Made by a program: the position numbers and the translations under genes. A model generated the notes under the pieces. The model did not search any database, was not told the origin of the DNA, and was given only the letters and a program-made list of their open reading frames with translations. From Bacteroidaceae bacterium (GTDB taxonomy: Bacteria > Bacteroidota > Bacteroidia > Bacteroidales > Bacteroidaceae): a stretch of 64,000 bases of DNA. This document shows, one piece after another, positions 1 to 9,870 of the stretch (position 1 is the first letter of the stretch; each line of letters opens with the position of its first letter). The stretch lies in the NCBI GenBank assembly GCA_017427185.1, contig JAFRTJ010000008.1:1-64000 (forward strand), read 5' to 3'.

Positions 1-58
1 ATATATAAATATATATATATTATGAGCATATTTTGAGATGTTGACAAGTTTAAAAACA

Positions 59-82
59 ACTGTAGCACTGTAGCACTGTAGC
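59..82. repeat. Three tandem copies of an 8-bp unit
   Basis: The unit ACTGTAGC occurs three times head to tail without mismatch. It lies just inside an AT-rich tract at the window edge. Such short arrays can vary in copy number by slippage. No link to a gene is visible. Confidence 0.8.
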
Positions 83-210
83 GCATCGACCCCAATTCAG
101 CCATAAGAAGGGCGCGCTCGCTCACCCAATCCAAATTTCGATTGGGATACACTCTCCCTGTCTTATAAAACAGCTGAAATCTCAGTCCGTTGCCCTACTC
201 CCGACCAATT

Positions 211-288
211 TTATATCCTTCGGATATAACTCATTCCAGAAAATCGCTTTAAAGGCTCTTCTGAGCCCCGAAAATCTGCTCGACGCAT
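211..288 (-). CDS. Possible 25-residue micro-ORF with strong Shine-Dalgarno
   Basis: A minus-strand ATG at 288 opens a 25-codon frame (starting MRRADFRGSE) that ends at a TAA at 211. Five bases upstream is a perfect AGGAGG (complement of 294-299), which is uncommon in Bacteroidetes and is the main reason to list this. The peptide is basic with no recognisable domain. Nearby minus-strand frames are interrupted by stops, so it could equally be a remnant of a longer decayed gene. Confidence 0.25.
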   Translation of the reverse strand: MRRADFRGSEEPLKRFSGMSYIRRI

Positions 289-483
289 AATTGACCTCCT
301 TCAGGGATAGAACGCACCAGCGAGGCCGCAAAACCCGAAATATGGCATTCCCCCCGCACATCCCTTACTCACGCGAGCATCAATGGAAGGAAAAAACACG
401 GCGTTATGGCGTCAAAGTTATCTCAGAGGAAAAAAAACAATTATTTTTGCAAAAAAACTCTCTTTTTCGTGTTACATTTTCAC

Positions 484-491
484 TATCTTTG
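484..491 (+). promoter_or_regulatory. Bacteroidetes -7 promoter element
   Basis: TATCTTTG matches TAnnTTTG and sits 33 bases before the start codon of the secreted protein gene at 525. Confidence 0.6.
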
Positions 492-524
492 CGTCTTAGT
501 TGGTGAATCAATATAGAAAATGAT

Positions 525-1610
525 ATGGTGAAACGAATTTCATTCAGCCTCCTCTTCCTGAGTTTCCTCTGCTGCAGTTATGCGCAGGAAGTTCGTGATG
601 CGCAACAGTTTTCCTCTTTGGTAGGAGACACTCTCTCGACCAGCGAGATAGACAGGATTATCAGCGATGCCTCTGATATAGTTTACAAGAAAAACAGCAA
701 GCACTATTTGAAAAAAGGCATTTATCGTTTGCAGTTGTTGGACAGAAAGACAGGACAAGAGAGAACGACGGGTACTTTGGAAGCCATCATAGAAACTCAT
801 TCTGTCTGTTTGAGCAATTTTAAGGTTTTGGGAGGAGAAGTTAATGGAATCGAGGAAGATACCTTGTCGCCCATGATTCCATACATGACGAAAAATGATA
901 TTTATCGCATGGTGCAGGTTGCTCCAATCATGGAAAGAGATCCGTTCTGGAAGTATGTGCGCACACCCTTTGTTCGTCCATCGTCAAATAAGGATAAAGA
1001 TGGCTATAAATTAGATCATTCTGGTAGGGTCACTCCTGATGATTATACTGATATGCCCATAAATATTGGTCCGAGTAGAACAGGGGCTGCAATGCAATCT
1101 CCACATGGGAATGATGATAAGGGACCCACTGTGGATGGTATACCATACAAAAAAAAATATCAACTCCCCTATGCCTCTGAGAGATACTATGTCTCAGGAA
1201 AAAAGATAGGTAAAGCTGATAGTCAAAAAGTATATAAGATTGAGTTGAATTCAAAGCACCCAAATTCAAGCCAGGAGGTAGTTGGTGTTGTGGAGATTGA
1301 CGACAAGAACCGTCTGTTGCGATATGATGGGGAACTGTTGGGGCAGAGCATGTGGGTCATGAAAGACGGCAAACGCAACGCCGTCCGCCTGAATTGCCAG
1401 TCGCACGTTGAATACACCTACCGCCGTGGCTTCATGGAAGTGGAAACCTCCCGTTGCACCGTCACCTACGGCAATCATGAGGTAGAGATCCTTCTCACAA
1501 ATCTGAACGAAACAAAGGTGAAAAGCAAGAAGAAAGTGAAGGCTGGAAACAACCTTATCAAAGCCATCAAAATGGCAGGTTATGATCCCAATCTGAGAAA
1601 AGAGGGATAG
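525..1610 (+). CDS. Secreted protein of unknown function
   Basis: The 361-residue product begins with a signal peptide (basic residues, a hydrophobic stretch to about residue 18, then a YAQ cleavage site), so it is exported to the periplasm or beyond. I do not recognise a family. The middle (about 150-220) is rich in Pro, Gly, Asp and Lys and looks disordered; the C-terminal part (about 225-340) alternates strand-like segments and ends in a lysine-rich tail. It lacks a clear T9SS sorting domain. The gene stands alone with its own -7 element and is followed by a hairpin terminator, so it is probably monocistronic. The ATG at 525 is directly followed by the signal peptide, which supports this start. 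Confidence 0.8.
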   Translation: MVKRISFSLLFLSFLCCSYAQEVRDAQQFSSLVGDTLSTSEIDRIISDASDIVYKKNSKHYLKKGIYRLQLLDRKTGQERTTGTLEAIIETHSVCLSNFKVLGGEVNGIEEDTLSPMIPYMTKNDIYRMVQVAPIMERDPFWKYVRTPFVRPSSNKDKDGYKLDHSGRVTPDDYTDMPINIGPSRTGAAMQSPHGNDDKGPTVDGIPYKKKYQLPYASERYYVSGKKIGKADSQKVYKIELNSKHPNSSQEVVGVVEIDDKNRLLRYDGELLGQSMWVMKDGKRNAVRLNCQSHVEYTYRRGFMEVETSRCTVTYGNHEVEILLTNLNETKVKSKKKVKAGNNLIKAIKMAGYDPNLRKEG

Positions 1611-1695
1611 ATGCCTTACTGAAGTTTCGAAAGTAGTTAAGGAATTAAGCCGATGGTTTTTGGCAGGACAATGGGAATCCGCCTGCCATCAAAAA

Positions 1696-1730
1696 AAAGA
1701 GAGGCTGTCCGTCGCGGATGGCTTCTCTTT
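1696..1730 (+). terminator. Hairpin terminator after the 525 gene
   Basis: Arms 1696-1705 and 1721-1730 (AAAGAGAGGC against GCTTCTCTTT) pair over 10 bp with one G-U. The T tract is short. A second hairpin (1661-1667 with 1683-1689) lies just before it. Confidence 0.55.
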
Positions 1731-1926
1731 ACCTTAACTAAAATCTAATACCATGAAAAACACGATGCAAAGGTACGGCTTTTTTGGATTTCTGCAAGAG
1801 GTGACCACCTTTTTAGGCAAAAAATGCCCCTTTTCTTGACATTTGTCAATTATGGAGAGCAAACGACGAAGCTATTTCTCCTTGATTCATGAATACAGGA
1901 CAGGAGCAAAAAGGCTCGGCATCCTC

Positions 1927-2024
1927 CAACCTGAAAGGCGGAAAAATGCAACACGTTGATTTCACAAACACAACACGTTGTGATTGCGGTCGCAACACGT
2001 TGTCTTTCCTGACCTGACTGTTTG
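1927..2024. repeat. Phased CAACNNGTTG array, copy 1
   Basis: Three perfect CAACACGTTG units start at 1949, 1971 and 1993, exactly 22 bp apart. Degenerate units in the same phase are seen at 1927 (CAACCTGAAA) and 2015 (TGACTGTTTG), giving a possible five-unit, 98-bp footprint. Each unit is a 4+4 dyad (CAAC/GTTG) with a free central dinucleotide; the 12-bp spacers are not conserved. The function is unknown. Confidence 0.85.
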
Positions 2025-2056
2025 CAAGGATTGACGCGTCCTTAGCGGGGCAAAAA

Positions 2057-2088
2057 GAAAGCCGCACTCGAGAAGGAATGCGGCTTTC
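2057..2088 (-). terminator. Terminator of the giant T9SS protein gene
   Basis: Perfect 10-bp arms 2057-2066 and 2079-2088 (GAAAGCCGCA / TGCGGCTTTC) with a 12-base loop, followed on the minus strand by a T-rich tract (A-run at 2052-2056 on plus). This is a canonical intrinsic terminator for the gene ending at 2147. Confidence 0.85.
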
Positions 2089-2146
2089 ATATTCAGAAGG
2101 TGTGACCCTTCCATCTGCAGGAAAGGATCACACAAGACCTTGCCAT

Positions 2147-5100
2147 TTACTTCACAGCTACCTTGCGGCCACCAACGATGTAGAGACCCTTAGGCAGAGA
2201 CTTGACATCGGCTGGATCTCTGCTGATCAGACGTCCATCGATGGAGTAGATGCCATTGGATTGCATTCTCACGGACTGTGCCAACTGATCTATGCCCGTG
2301 GTGCCAGCGGGATACACTTGCAATTCGCTGATGTTCCAGTAAACCTGACTTTGTTCAGCGCCCTTCACAACCATGCGCAGATAACGGTATTCACCGCCCA
2401 TTTCGAAGCAGGGAGAATAATACTCGCCGCCAACTACCACACCTGGGAAACCATCGGTAAACTCAGCTACCTGTTTCCAACTTTCTTCATCGTCGGGCGT
2501 ATTAGTTGCCAGGATGATGATGTGGTTCGGCGTGTTGATCATTTCCATAGAAGGATTAGTCACAGGACCGATAGGCTCCAGGTTGCGTCCAGCGAAATAA
2601 ATCTGCACTGCCTTCTGTGCTTCACGCAGATCCATCTGAATGTACTGGTTCAGTTGCGAAAGTGGAGTAGCGTTCGTGGCATCCGAATGGAAATGAGTTG
2701 TCATGCTGCCGTCGAGCAACGTGTTCACACTCATGTCGAGTGATGGGAACACCCAATAGCAGTTGTCGCTCAACTGACTTGTCTCCAAGAGCAACTTGCG
2801 AGAGTGGTCGGCCACCAGAGGTTGTTGTTCTTCTCCAGTAGAAGTCAGCTTCTCCTTGTCAAATACAGGATAACTGCCGTCGGCCATATCGCATGTCCAG
2901 GGACTACCCCAACCTACTACGGTCTGCTGGAGAGCAGCAAAGTTAGAACCATTATAGTAGCTTACGCCACTGATCTGGTCGCCTTCAGCTGTTTCACCAA
3001 AGTTCGAGCTTGTATTGTTCCAAACCACGCAGTTGGTGTAGGTGCTGGCAGGAGTGGTAGAGTTCTGACCGCCACCAATGATGCCACCACCCGTATTCAT
3101 GGTGCCTGCAGCGTAAACGTTCTTCATGGTAAGAGCATTGCGGATGCGACCTACGATACCACCAGTAATGCCTGCCTCGCTGACGATATTCAGGTTCGTG
3201 TAGCAGTTCTTGATGATTGAAGGACCACCAATGTTACCAATCAAACCTCCGCAATAAGAAGAGGATACGGTGAGGGTACCAGTTACCCAAACATTCTCGA
3301 GGATGCTGGTCTGCTTGTTTCCTTCCTCGTCTGTGAAGCTGTCGTGACCCATATAGCCACCCAAAACGCCACTACCTGTGTTTGTACAGCTGATGTTGAC
3401 ATTCTCGAAGCCTACATTGCGAATTCGTCCGCAGAGGACTCCAAAGACGCTTGCATAGTCATAACCAGACTCGCTGGTGCTGGTAAGGTTGCTGATGACG
3501 TGGCCCTGACCATTGAGGTCAATCCAGTTCATCCAGTTCTTGCCATCAGCCTGATTTGACCAGTCGTTGAGTGGAATCCAGTTCTCTACTCCGCTCATGT
3601 CAATGTCGTTGGTCAGAACAACATAAGTCATCTCGCCAGTTCTCATCTTAGAGTGGAGTTCCTCGAATTCCTCAGCAGAAGCGATCTGATAAGGATCGTC
3701 CTTGGTTCCCTTGTGCTCCTTGATGAAACCTGTCACTTCTCTCAGCTTGTCAATGAGAGCTTGCAACTCATCGATATCAGCCTGTGTACCAGCGCCAGAT
3801 ATGGCTTTCTGCTCTTTCTCTGCAGCAGAAGCTTCCACAGCGTCTACAGCCTGAGCCACTTCCGGATCAGCCTGATAGAGACTCTGGTCATTTTCTCCAG
3901 CATTATACATCTGGAACTCTGCGATGTTCCAATAGCTGTTGTTGCTCGTAGCATGGAGAACGTAGAAGCGAATGTACTGGTATGCACCACCCAACATAAT
4001 GGGCTCCTCGGAAACGTAGTGAGCACCATCTTCATTAGGGATATCATATTCCTCTGTAGAAATAACTACCCAACTGGACTCGTCTGCGGGTGTGTTGGTT
4101 CCCTCTATACGGATCTTGTCAGGAGTATCATGCCAAACAGCACCTGAAACAGTAGCACCATCGCTACGTCCCCAGTAATCAAGATAGAAACCTTGAACGG
4201 GAGCTGCCAGATCCACCTGGAAGTATTCAGTACCATCGGCCAGCGGGAGATCGGTACGGGAATGGAAGTGTGACATCATGTCACCATCAAAAATCTTCTG
4301 AATCTCGTGGCCTGCCTGCCACAGACAGTTATCAGACAACTGGTCGCCAGAAGTAATCAAAGCCTCGTGAGCAACAATCTTGGTGGAAGCAGACAAAGTC
4401 TGTGCCTCCTCAACGAGAGCCAAGAGCTCTGCATTGGTGTCATCAGAGTTGGTGTAAGCACCATTGTCCGTCATGCGAACAACACCGTGAGTCTTATCCA
4501 AGATAGGACTCTGGTCTACGCGGATGGTCTGGTACCAAACCACATCCTCACCCTCAGTAGCACCATCGTTGAGGAGATAAGCAATCTCACCACTCTGGAA
4601 ACGAGAAGCGGAGACATTGCTCTCGCAGTTCGTCATGTTGCTGGCATAGCCATTAGAGCGACCATAACCGGTAACAAAACCTTCGCAATAACAGTTGATT
4701 TCATTTCCTGTACGTACTCCGTTATCATCGCGAGCATCACCAATCAGATGACCTGCACGTGGATAAGGCTGAATGTTGTTGTTGTATCCGTAACAGTTCT
4801 GGACGGTACCACCATAGTTACCGGCAGCGATTGCGCTGACGATCTCGCCCGTGTCGATAACTGTAGAGTTCACTACGTAGCAATTGAGGATCAAGCCCTC
4901 GACCAACTGACCGCAGAGAGCACCAAAGCGGCCGGAATAAGCTTGGCCATTGTCGAAGTAATATCCAGAAACACCCAGATTCTTGACAGTACCCGTAACG
5001 GTTCCAAAGACACCACTGGCAGCATAGGAAGAGCTATAGCTGGCCGTCAGATTCTGGATTTCATGACCCTGACCATCGAAAGTACCAGCATAACCAGGAT

Positions 5101-8100
5101 TGGTAATAGGCTGACCTGTATGGTTCAGCTCACTCAAAGATGCATAACCAATAGGAGCAAAGAAGCTGATCTCTGACATGTCGATGTCGTTCTCAAGCAC
5201 AGCATCCAACTCACGATAGAACCCAGAATTAACCATAGCAGAGAATACCATGAGTTGACGTGCGTTGGAAATCTTGGCCACGTTATTCTCGATAACAGGC
5301 TTGAAGGGGATTCTGGCAAACGGATTCGCAGACTGAGCCTCTTCAAGTGTATAAGAACCATCCAGATATGCATTCGTGATAGTGGTGATGACATCTTCCA
5401 TTATACCAGCTTCATCTTCTGACAACATACCAGAAAGAGACATGTTGGAGTAAAGATCCAGTATAACTTCTTCCATCGCCATCATGCCGGCATAAGCCTG
5501 TTTGCAGTCATAAACCTGCTGCATCAGGTTGCCAAGTTCAGCGATTTCAGCAAACTTGTCGGAAGCAGCTCCTGCGCTTTCGGCCTTCGTCTTTACTACA
5601 GCCTTGAGTTCCTCGCTATAATTGGGAGCTGCAGCAAATTCATATTCATCATAGATATAATCGTTGGCCAAAGAAGTCAAGCGTGCTGCCTGTCCCTCAA
5701 GCGTCTCATCGAAGGCTGCCTTCGTGTATTCGGTGTCTGCAGCACCACAATAGAACAGATGGAAGGCACCAATCCAAGTGGTGTTGGACTTGTTGCAACC
5801 AGGTGTGTTGATACCCAACGTCAGAGTTCCATCTTCACCAACCTCAGTAACGATAGTGGCCTGATAATAACCTTCTCCAAAGGCATAAGCCAAAGCATTG
5901 GCAGAAGTGGGCATGTAGCCAATATAGATTCCCTCGTCATCCTCTACAGGAGTGTAACGGTCCAAGTTGGGACTTTCGCTGTCGCTGGGAATGATGCCCT
6001 CGCGCAAAGTGGGAAGGTATACCTTATTATTATTAGCATAGAGGAAAGAAGCCTGGTTCAGGTTGTAGTTGTCACCAGCAGCACGGTAAGCTGCATTCAC
6101 TTTCACCTGATAGAAACCTGGCATCAAGCCCTTCAATGTACGAGACAGATTGATCTTACTGCCAGACTCGCCCACATACTGAACACCTGCACCACTCACA
6201 TTTGCTATCGACATAGAACCTCCCTCAAGGGTCCATCCTTCTGTACCATTAGAGAAGTCTGCATTGCTCAGCAAATTGGTGATATCAGCACCTTCTTCAT
6301 AACCACTCTCGACAGCTGTATTAAGCAGAGTCTGAACAAATGCTGTCTCTTCTGCAATCGCATCATTATCGAGCTGACGGTTAGTGATGATGTATTCGTA
6401 TGAACCATTGGGATAGTCATCGCAAGGCTCAACATTATCATTGAGATAAGTCTCCAACTTCTCACGACCAGGACCAGCGAAATTGTTGTTCTCGTCGAGA
6501 TATGCGCTTACATTGTCGATCTTCTCCTGATAAGCAGCGTAATAGTTGGCAGATGCTACCAAAAGTCCCTTCAGCGCAGCAACTTCGTCGTATGCCTGGA
6601 AGAACTCTTCTATCGAGGAAGCTTCACCCAATGTACCAAGAATCTCTTCGAAGCTGTCAGTCAATTCGTAAGCACAAATCGTGTTGGCATTGAATTCTGA
6701 TTCCTGAGCGACAATCTCATCGCGGATATTCGAGAAGTCATCTCTTGTGAAACTGATGTATTCAGTACCTGCAGGCATCACATAACCACGAGAACTATCG
6801 AGAACAGGATAGGGATCCTCGCCAATGTTCTGGCGCCAAACAGACTCAACATTAGTGGTTGAACCATTCAGCTTGTAGGTCATTTCACCACTTTCAAAGC
6901 GTTCAGCCGAGACTCCTGCCTGACTGTTGACTGTAGAACCATATTGTGAACTGGTAACACGTGGGAAGTCTGTATAGCAGTTATTAACCGTTCCAGCCCA
7001 ATTACCGTCGTTATTGGTGTCACCAGCCACACCGCCAAAACGCTCGCCATAGCCTGAGAGTTCATTATTGAGAGCATAGCAGTTTTGTACTGTAGCTCCA
7101 GATACAGCACCTACTACACCACCACAAACACGCTCAGTCGTCAGGATGCTGGAATTTATTACATAGCAGTTCTCAACGAGTCCGGATCGTGCGCTCGAGG
7201 CAATCACAGTACCGGCAATAGCACCAGCACGGCAGTCCATAGTGGCATTAAACGTGGCACCGATTACGCCCAGATTCTTCACCGTACCCGTTACGACACC
7301 AAAGAGGCCGAGAGCATCCTTATCTGCTCCCTCTGCGATATTGAAGTTAGAAACGGTGTGTCCCTGTCCGTCAAACACACCACCGAAACCTTCGTTGGTC
7401 ACATTACCTGGACCGGTAGCAGCATTGTAGCAGGGACCAATACCGATGGGTCTCCAATTCACACCACCCAAATCGATGTCTTCAGTCAATCGAACGTTGA
7501 TGTAACGGAAAGCGCCGCTGTTCACAACTTCTGCAAATTTCGTAAGATCCTCTGGAGAACTTACCAGATAATATCCGTCGGCATCCTGAGGAAGACCAAT
7601 GCCACCAATTGCCTCCTGATATTCAGATTTGGTGATGAAGTGAATATTGCGGACATCCAACGTGATTCCCGCTGCACTACCAATATCCCAACGAAGAAGC
7701 TCACCAATGATATGACCCCAATTAAAGTCTTCCATCTTATTTGAAAGGTCAAGATAGAAAGTCGTCCAGTCGTCAGCAGCAGGAATATCGAAAGTGACCT
7801 CTCTACCACCAACGAAACCTCCATTCTGTGAGAAGAAGAACTCTGAAGTGGGAGCACCCATAGGACATATGTATTCAAAGGTTATAACTGTCTGCTCCTC
7901 GCCCAAAGGTTTCTGAAGGGGTGACATTTGGATATAAGGATCGTCTCCTGTAGTCACCAGCTCGAAGCTATATGGCTCCTCCAAATCGAAACAGTCAATA
8001 CTGTTTTTTCCTGTTTCTGTGTTGAAACTGAAATAAGGATCATATTCCATTTGGTCAACGTGTTCCTCTGCTCCTGTATCCATTGCCTCTACAGCACCAT

Positions 8101-8866
8101 AGAGAGAAGCAACCTGGTCATCCGTCAGAGGATCATCATAAACACGTGCAATGGCCACATCACCCTTGAAAGAAGTATTGGCACCACTACCGCCAGGATC
8201 ACCACCTACCACGAAATAGGTCAGAGAAGACTGCTTGAAATCACCTGTTGCATTGGGATTGACAAACTTCAACTCGCCATTTACATAGATGCGGGACTCG
8301 CCTTTCTCTTTGTCCCATACACCTACCAGATGGACATACTCACCACCTTGAGGCACTATACCACTATTGGCATAGACATAATCTCCTCCTACATGAGACA
8401 AGAAGGTCCATTCGTTATTACTGTCAGAATTGATGCCACGGTTCTGCTTGCAAACCATCAAGCCTGTACCACCGCCCTGATGAGAGCTGAACGGCTTAAT
8501 CTCATTGTCTCCAATCTCTTCTGCATAGTTGCCGTCCAATTCCAAGCGACACAGCAATTCAACACTATGGCCATCAGCTAAAGCTTCTGTGAATTCCATG
8601 TTCGACCCATACTCCACCTTATACCAATAATTGCAATTGGCATTGTAGGTGTTTTCATGGAAACAAGCCACGTTGATTCCATACTTAGGACTCTCTACGA
8701 CATTGGGAGTACCAAACAACTCCACAACATTCTGAGTGGCAGAAATGTCTGTCGCAGTTCCATCATCGTTGAAGACTACATCCAACAAGTCTGCCTTCGG
8801 AACCTGAGCCCACGAGGTCATACCCATCAGTAGAGCAGTCATCAAGAAAAGTAATTTCTGTTTCAT
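2147..8866 (-). CDS. Giant modular secreted protein (LamG, GLUG, F5/8C, T9SS tail)
   Basis: The 2239-residue product has a signal peptide (1-20), a LamG/concanavalin-like jelly roll (about 30-262), a GLUG-containing beta-helix module (about 420-695, with GVFDGQGHTV), helical and CBM-like segments (a domain starting LLSNADFSNGTEGW near 870), a second GLUG module (with GTFDGQGHEI), an F5/8C discoidin-like domain (about 1510-1660), a coiled FIVAR-like spacer, a third GLUG module (with LNGQGHVI), a second F5/8C domain and a C-terminal T9SS sorting domain (about 2190-2239, GIYSIDGRL to GLYIVGGRK). The family pattern suggests a surface protein that binds glycans or host material; no catalytic domain is evident. 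It follows the GDSL esterase gene by 61 bp without a separate promoter, so the two are probably co-transcribed. Confidence 0.85.
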   Translation of the reverse strand: MKQKLLFLMTALLMGMTSWAQVPKADLLDVVFNDDGTATDISATQNVVELFGTPNVVESPKYGINVACFHENTYNANCNYWYKVEYGSNMEFTEALADGHSVELLCRLELDGNYAEEIGDNEIKPFSSHQGGGTGLMVCKQNRGINSDSNNEWTFLSHVGGDYVYANSGIVPQGGEYVHLVGVWDKEKGESRIYVNGELKFVNPNATGDFKQSSLTYFVVGGDPGGSGANTSFKGDVAIARVYDDPLTDDQVASLYGAVEAMDTGAEEHVDQMEYDPYFSFNTETGKNSIDCFDLEEPYSFELVTTGDDPYIQMSPLQKPLGEEQTVITFEYICPMGAPTSEFFFSQNGGFVGGREVTFDIPAADDWTTFYLDLSNKMEDFNWGHIIGELLRWDIGSAAGITLDVRNIHFITKSEYQEAIGGIGLPQDADGYYLVSSPEDLTKFAEVVNSGAFRYINVRLTEDIDLGGVNWRPIGIGPCYNAATGPGNVTNEGFGGVFDGQGHTVSNFNIAEGADKDALGLFGVVTGTVKNLGVIGATFNATMDCRAGAIAGTVIASSARSGLVENCYVINSSILTTERVCGGVVGAVSGATVQNCYALNNELSGYGERFGGVAGDTNNDGNWAGTVNNCYTDFPRVTSSQYGSTVNSQAGVSAERFESGEMTYKLNGSTTNVESVWRQNIGEDPYPVLDSSRGYVMPAGTEYISFTRDDFSNIRDEIVAQESEFNANTICAYELTDSFEEILGTLGEASSIEEFFQAYDEVAALKGLLVASANYYAAYQEKIDNVSAYLDENNNFAGPGREKLETYLNDNVEPCDDYPNGSYEYIITNRQLDNDAIAEETAFVQTLLNTAVESGYEEGADITNLLSNADFSNGTEGWTLEGGSMSIANVSGAGVQYVGESGSKINLSRTLKGLMPGFYQVKVNAAYRAAGDNYNLNQASFLYANNNKVYLPTLREGIIPSDSESPNLDRYTPVEDDEGIYIGYMPTSANALAYAFGEGYYQATIVTEVGEDGTLTLGINTPGCNKSNTTWIGAFHLFYCGAADTEYTKAAFDETLEGQAARLTSLANDYIYDEYEFAAAPNYSEELKAVVKTKAESAGAASDKFAEIAELGNLMQQVYDCKQAYAGMMAMEEVILDLYSNMSLSGMLSEDEAGIMEDVITTITNAYLDGSYTLEEAQSANPFARIPFKPVIENNVAKISNARQLMVFSAMVNSGFYRELDAVLENDIDMSEISFFAPIGYASLSELNHTGQPITNPGYAGTFDGQGHEIQNLTASYSSSYAASGVFGTVTGTVKNLGVSGYYFDNGQAYSGRFGALCGQLVEGLILNCYVVNSTVIDTGEIVSAIAAGNYGGTVQNCYGYNNNIQPYPRAGHLIGDARDDNGVRTGNEINCYCEGFVTGYGRSNGYASNMTNCESNVSASRFQSGEIAYLLNDGATEGEDVVWYQTIRVDQSPILDKTHGVVRMTDNGAYTNSDDTNAELLALVEEAQTLSASTKIVAHEALITSGDQLSDNCLWQAGHEIQKIFDGDMMSHFHSRTDLPLADGTEYFQVDLAAPVQGFYLDYWGRSDGATVSGAVWHDTPDKIRIEGTNTPADESSWVVISTEEYDIPNEDGAHYVSEEPIMLGGAYQYIRFYVLHATSNNSYWNIAEFQMYNAGENDQSLYQADPEVAQAVDAVEASAAEKEQKAISGAGTQADIDELQALIDKLREVTGFIKEHKGTKDDPYQIASAEEFEELHSKMRTGEMTYVVLTNDIDMSGVENWIPLNDWSNQADGKNWMNWIDLNGQGHVISNLTSTSESGYDYASVFGVLCGRIRNVGFENVNISCTNTGSGVLGGYMGHDSFTDEEGNKQTSILENVWVTGTLTVSSSYCGGLIGNIGGPSIIKNCYTNLNIVSEAGITGGIVGRIRNALTMKNVYAAGTMNTGGGIIGGGQNSTTPASTYTNCVVWNNTSSNFGETAEGDQISGVSYYNGSNFAALQQTVVGWGSPWTCDMADGSYPVFDKEKLTSTGEEQQPLVADHSRKLLLETSQLSDNCYWVFPSLDMSVNTLLDGSMTTHFHSDATNATPLSQLNQYIQMDLREAQKAVQIYFAGRNLEPIGPVTNPSMEMINTPNHIIILATNTPDDEESWKQVAEFTDGFPGVVVGGEYYSPCFEMGGEYRYLRMVVKGAEQSQVYWNISELQVYPAGTTGIDQLAQSVRMQSNGIYSIDGRLISRDPADVKSLPKGLYIVGGRKVAVK

Positions 8867-8927
8867 GATTTGTTGTTGATTAGTTAATAATAAATATGTT
8901 AAACACTTTCTTTTCTTCTCGTTCTTC

Positions 8928-9848
8928 TTATTCTTCCTCCAAAGGCAAAGTCTGGAGAAGCAACTCTGTGGTCACTTTAGCCAAACGTCGATGACCCTTC
9001 GTGCCAGGGTGCAGACGGTCCGTATCAGCATTGTGCATATAGGAATCATAAGCTGACATGCTGGGAAGCAACCCACTCATGGCATGCACGTCCCAGTAAT
9101 TCAGAGCCCAGATGCTGGCAGCCTGCTCCACACACTCGATGTAGGAATCCAGGAAGAGACCTAAGGAATTGCTGTAAGCCTCATCCTGCTGCACATTGGA
9201 TCCGCCGAAATTAGCATATCCGCGATGGATGGGCGACATGATGTAGACACGAGCCTTGGGGAAATTCTTCTTCACGTAATTGAGCAGATTGTTGAGACGC
9301 CCACGGAAAGTGGAAGTGCTCACCGCCAAGGCGCGATGCTTCACTCCGTTGGACTCCGTCCTTTCATTGTACCAATTCCCAAGGGTGCATCCCTGGTTGT
9401 AATCATTGGTTCCACCAAAGATAATGACCGCATCGAAAGCCTTTCCTTCTTCTCGCTGCACCTTGAGGAGCTGTTGAGCCTGGGTAAGCATTCCGCTGAT
9501 GTTGGCTCCATTCTGAGCGAAGCAAGTGGTAACCAGCCCAAGCCACTCCGACATGAACTCCCACCAGCATTTCTCTGTACCCACGTGGACTCCATCGGAA
9601 ATGGAATCACCCAGCACGCCTACCCGTTTGCCTTTCCAAGGATTCTGACCCAAGACATTCACCACAACAGGTTCCGTCTCATCAGCAGCCACATTGAAAA
9701 CCAAACTGTCTATCTGATTATAGTTGTAAGAAACCGCATTACCATCGGATTCATATATCCTGAGATTCTGCGCTTGCAGAGTCCTTGTTGAACATATCAT
9801 CGCTGCCATCAAAGCAAGCCAAAAGGTCATTTTCATGGTTTCTTTCAT
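8928..9848 (-). CDS. Secreted SGNH/GDSL-family esterase
   Basis: This 306-residue hydrolase has a signal peptide (to about residue 27), a short Bacteroidetes-type N-terminal strand domain (28-55) and an SGNH fold. All four blocks are visible: GDS with the nucleophile Ser82, Gly114 in NGANIS, Asn148 in GGTND, and the Asp277/His280 pair in DRLHP. Such enzymes remove acyl groups from carbohydrates or lipids in the envelope or outside the cell. It precedes the giant T9SS protein on the same strand, so the pair may act on the same polymer; that link is inference. An alternative start at Met5 or Met7 is possible. Confidence 0.85.
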   Translation of the reverse strand: MKETMKMTFWLALMAAMICSTRTLQAQNLRIYESDGNAVSYNYNQIDSLVFNVAADETEPVVVNVLGQNPWKGKRVGVLGDSISDGVHVGTEKCWWEFMSEWLGLVTTCFAQNGANISGMLTQAQQLLKVQREEGKAFDAVIIFGGTNDYNQGCTLGNWYNERTESNGVKHRALAVSTSTFRGRLNNLLNYVKKNFPKARVYIMSPIHRGYANFGGSNVQQDEAYSNSLGLFLDSYIECVEQAASIWALNYWDVHAMSGLLPSMSAYDSYMHNADTDRLHPGTKGHRRLAKVTTELLLQTLPLEEE

Positions 9849-9870
9849 TTGTTTTTGTCTATTTTCCCCA

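Larger units (their letters stand above)
1..483. other. Left-edge region without a clear gene
   Basis: No convincing long gene is seen before the promoter at 484. The region starts with an AT-dinucleotide tract (1-23), then three tandem 8-bp copies (59-82). On the minus strand there is an open frame from the window edge to about codon 62, and a separate 25-codon ORF with a strong ribosome site (211-288). The minus-strand frames read like short pieces of coding sequence separated by stops, so this may be a decayed gene or a dispersed repeat. I recognise no family. Confidence 0.4.
1611..2146. other. Intergenic region between convergent genes
   Basis: This 536-bp gap holds hairpins at 1661-1689 and 1696-1730, a 28-codon ORF starting with ATGAAAAA at 1753 (ends 1839), a minus-strand TACCTTTG promoter-like match inside that ORF (1768-1775), one 22-bp phased dyad array (1927-2024) and the terminator of the giant gene (2057-2088). 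No larger gene is supported. Confidence 0.6.

Noticed and set aside
1927..2024. CRISPR-like array (also the other three dyad arrays)
   Set aside because: The 10-bp repeats and 12-bp spacers are far too short for CRISPR, and no cas genes are present.
4307..5176. 289-codon plus-strand ORF and several others inside 2147-8866
   Set aside because: All are antisense shadows of the giant T9SS protein, whose repeats give long open frames on the opposite strand.
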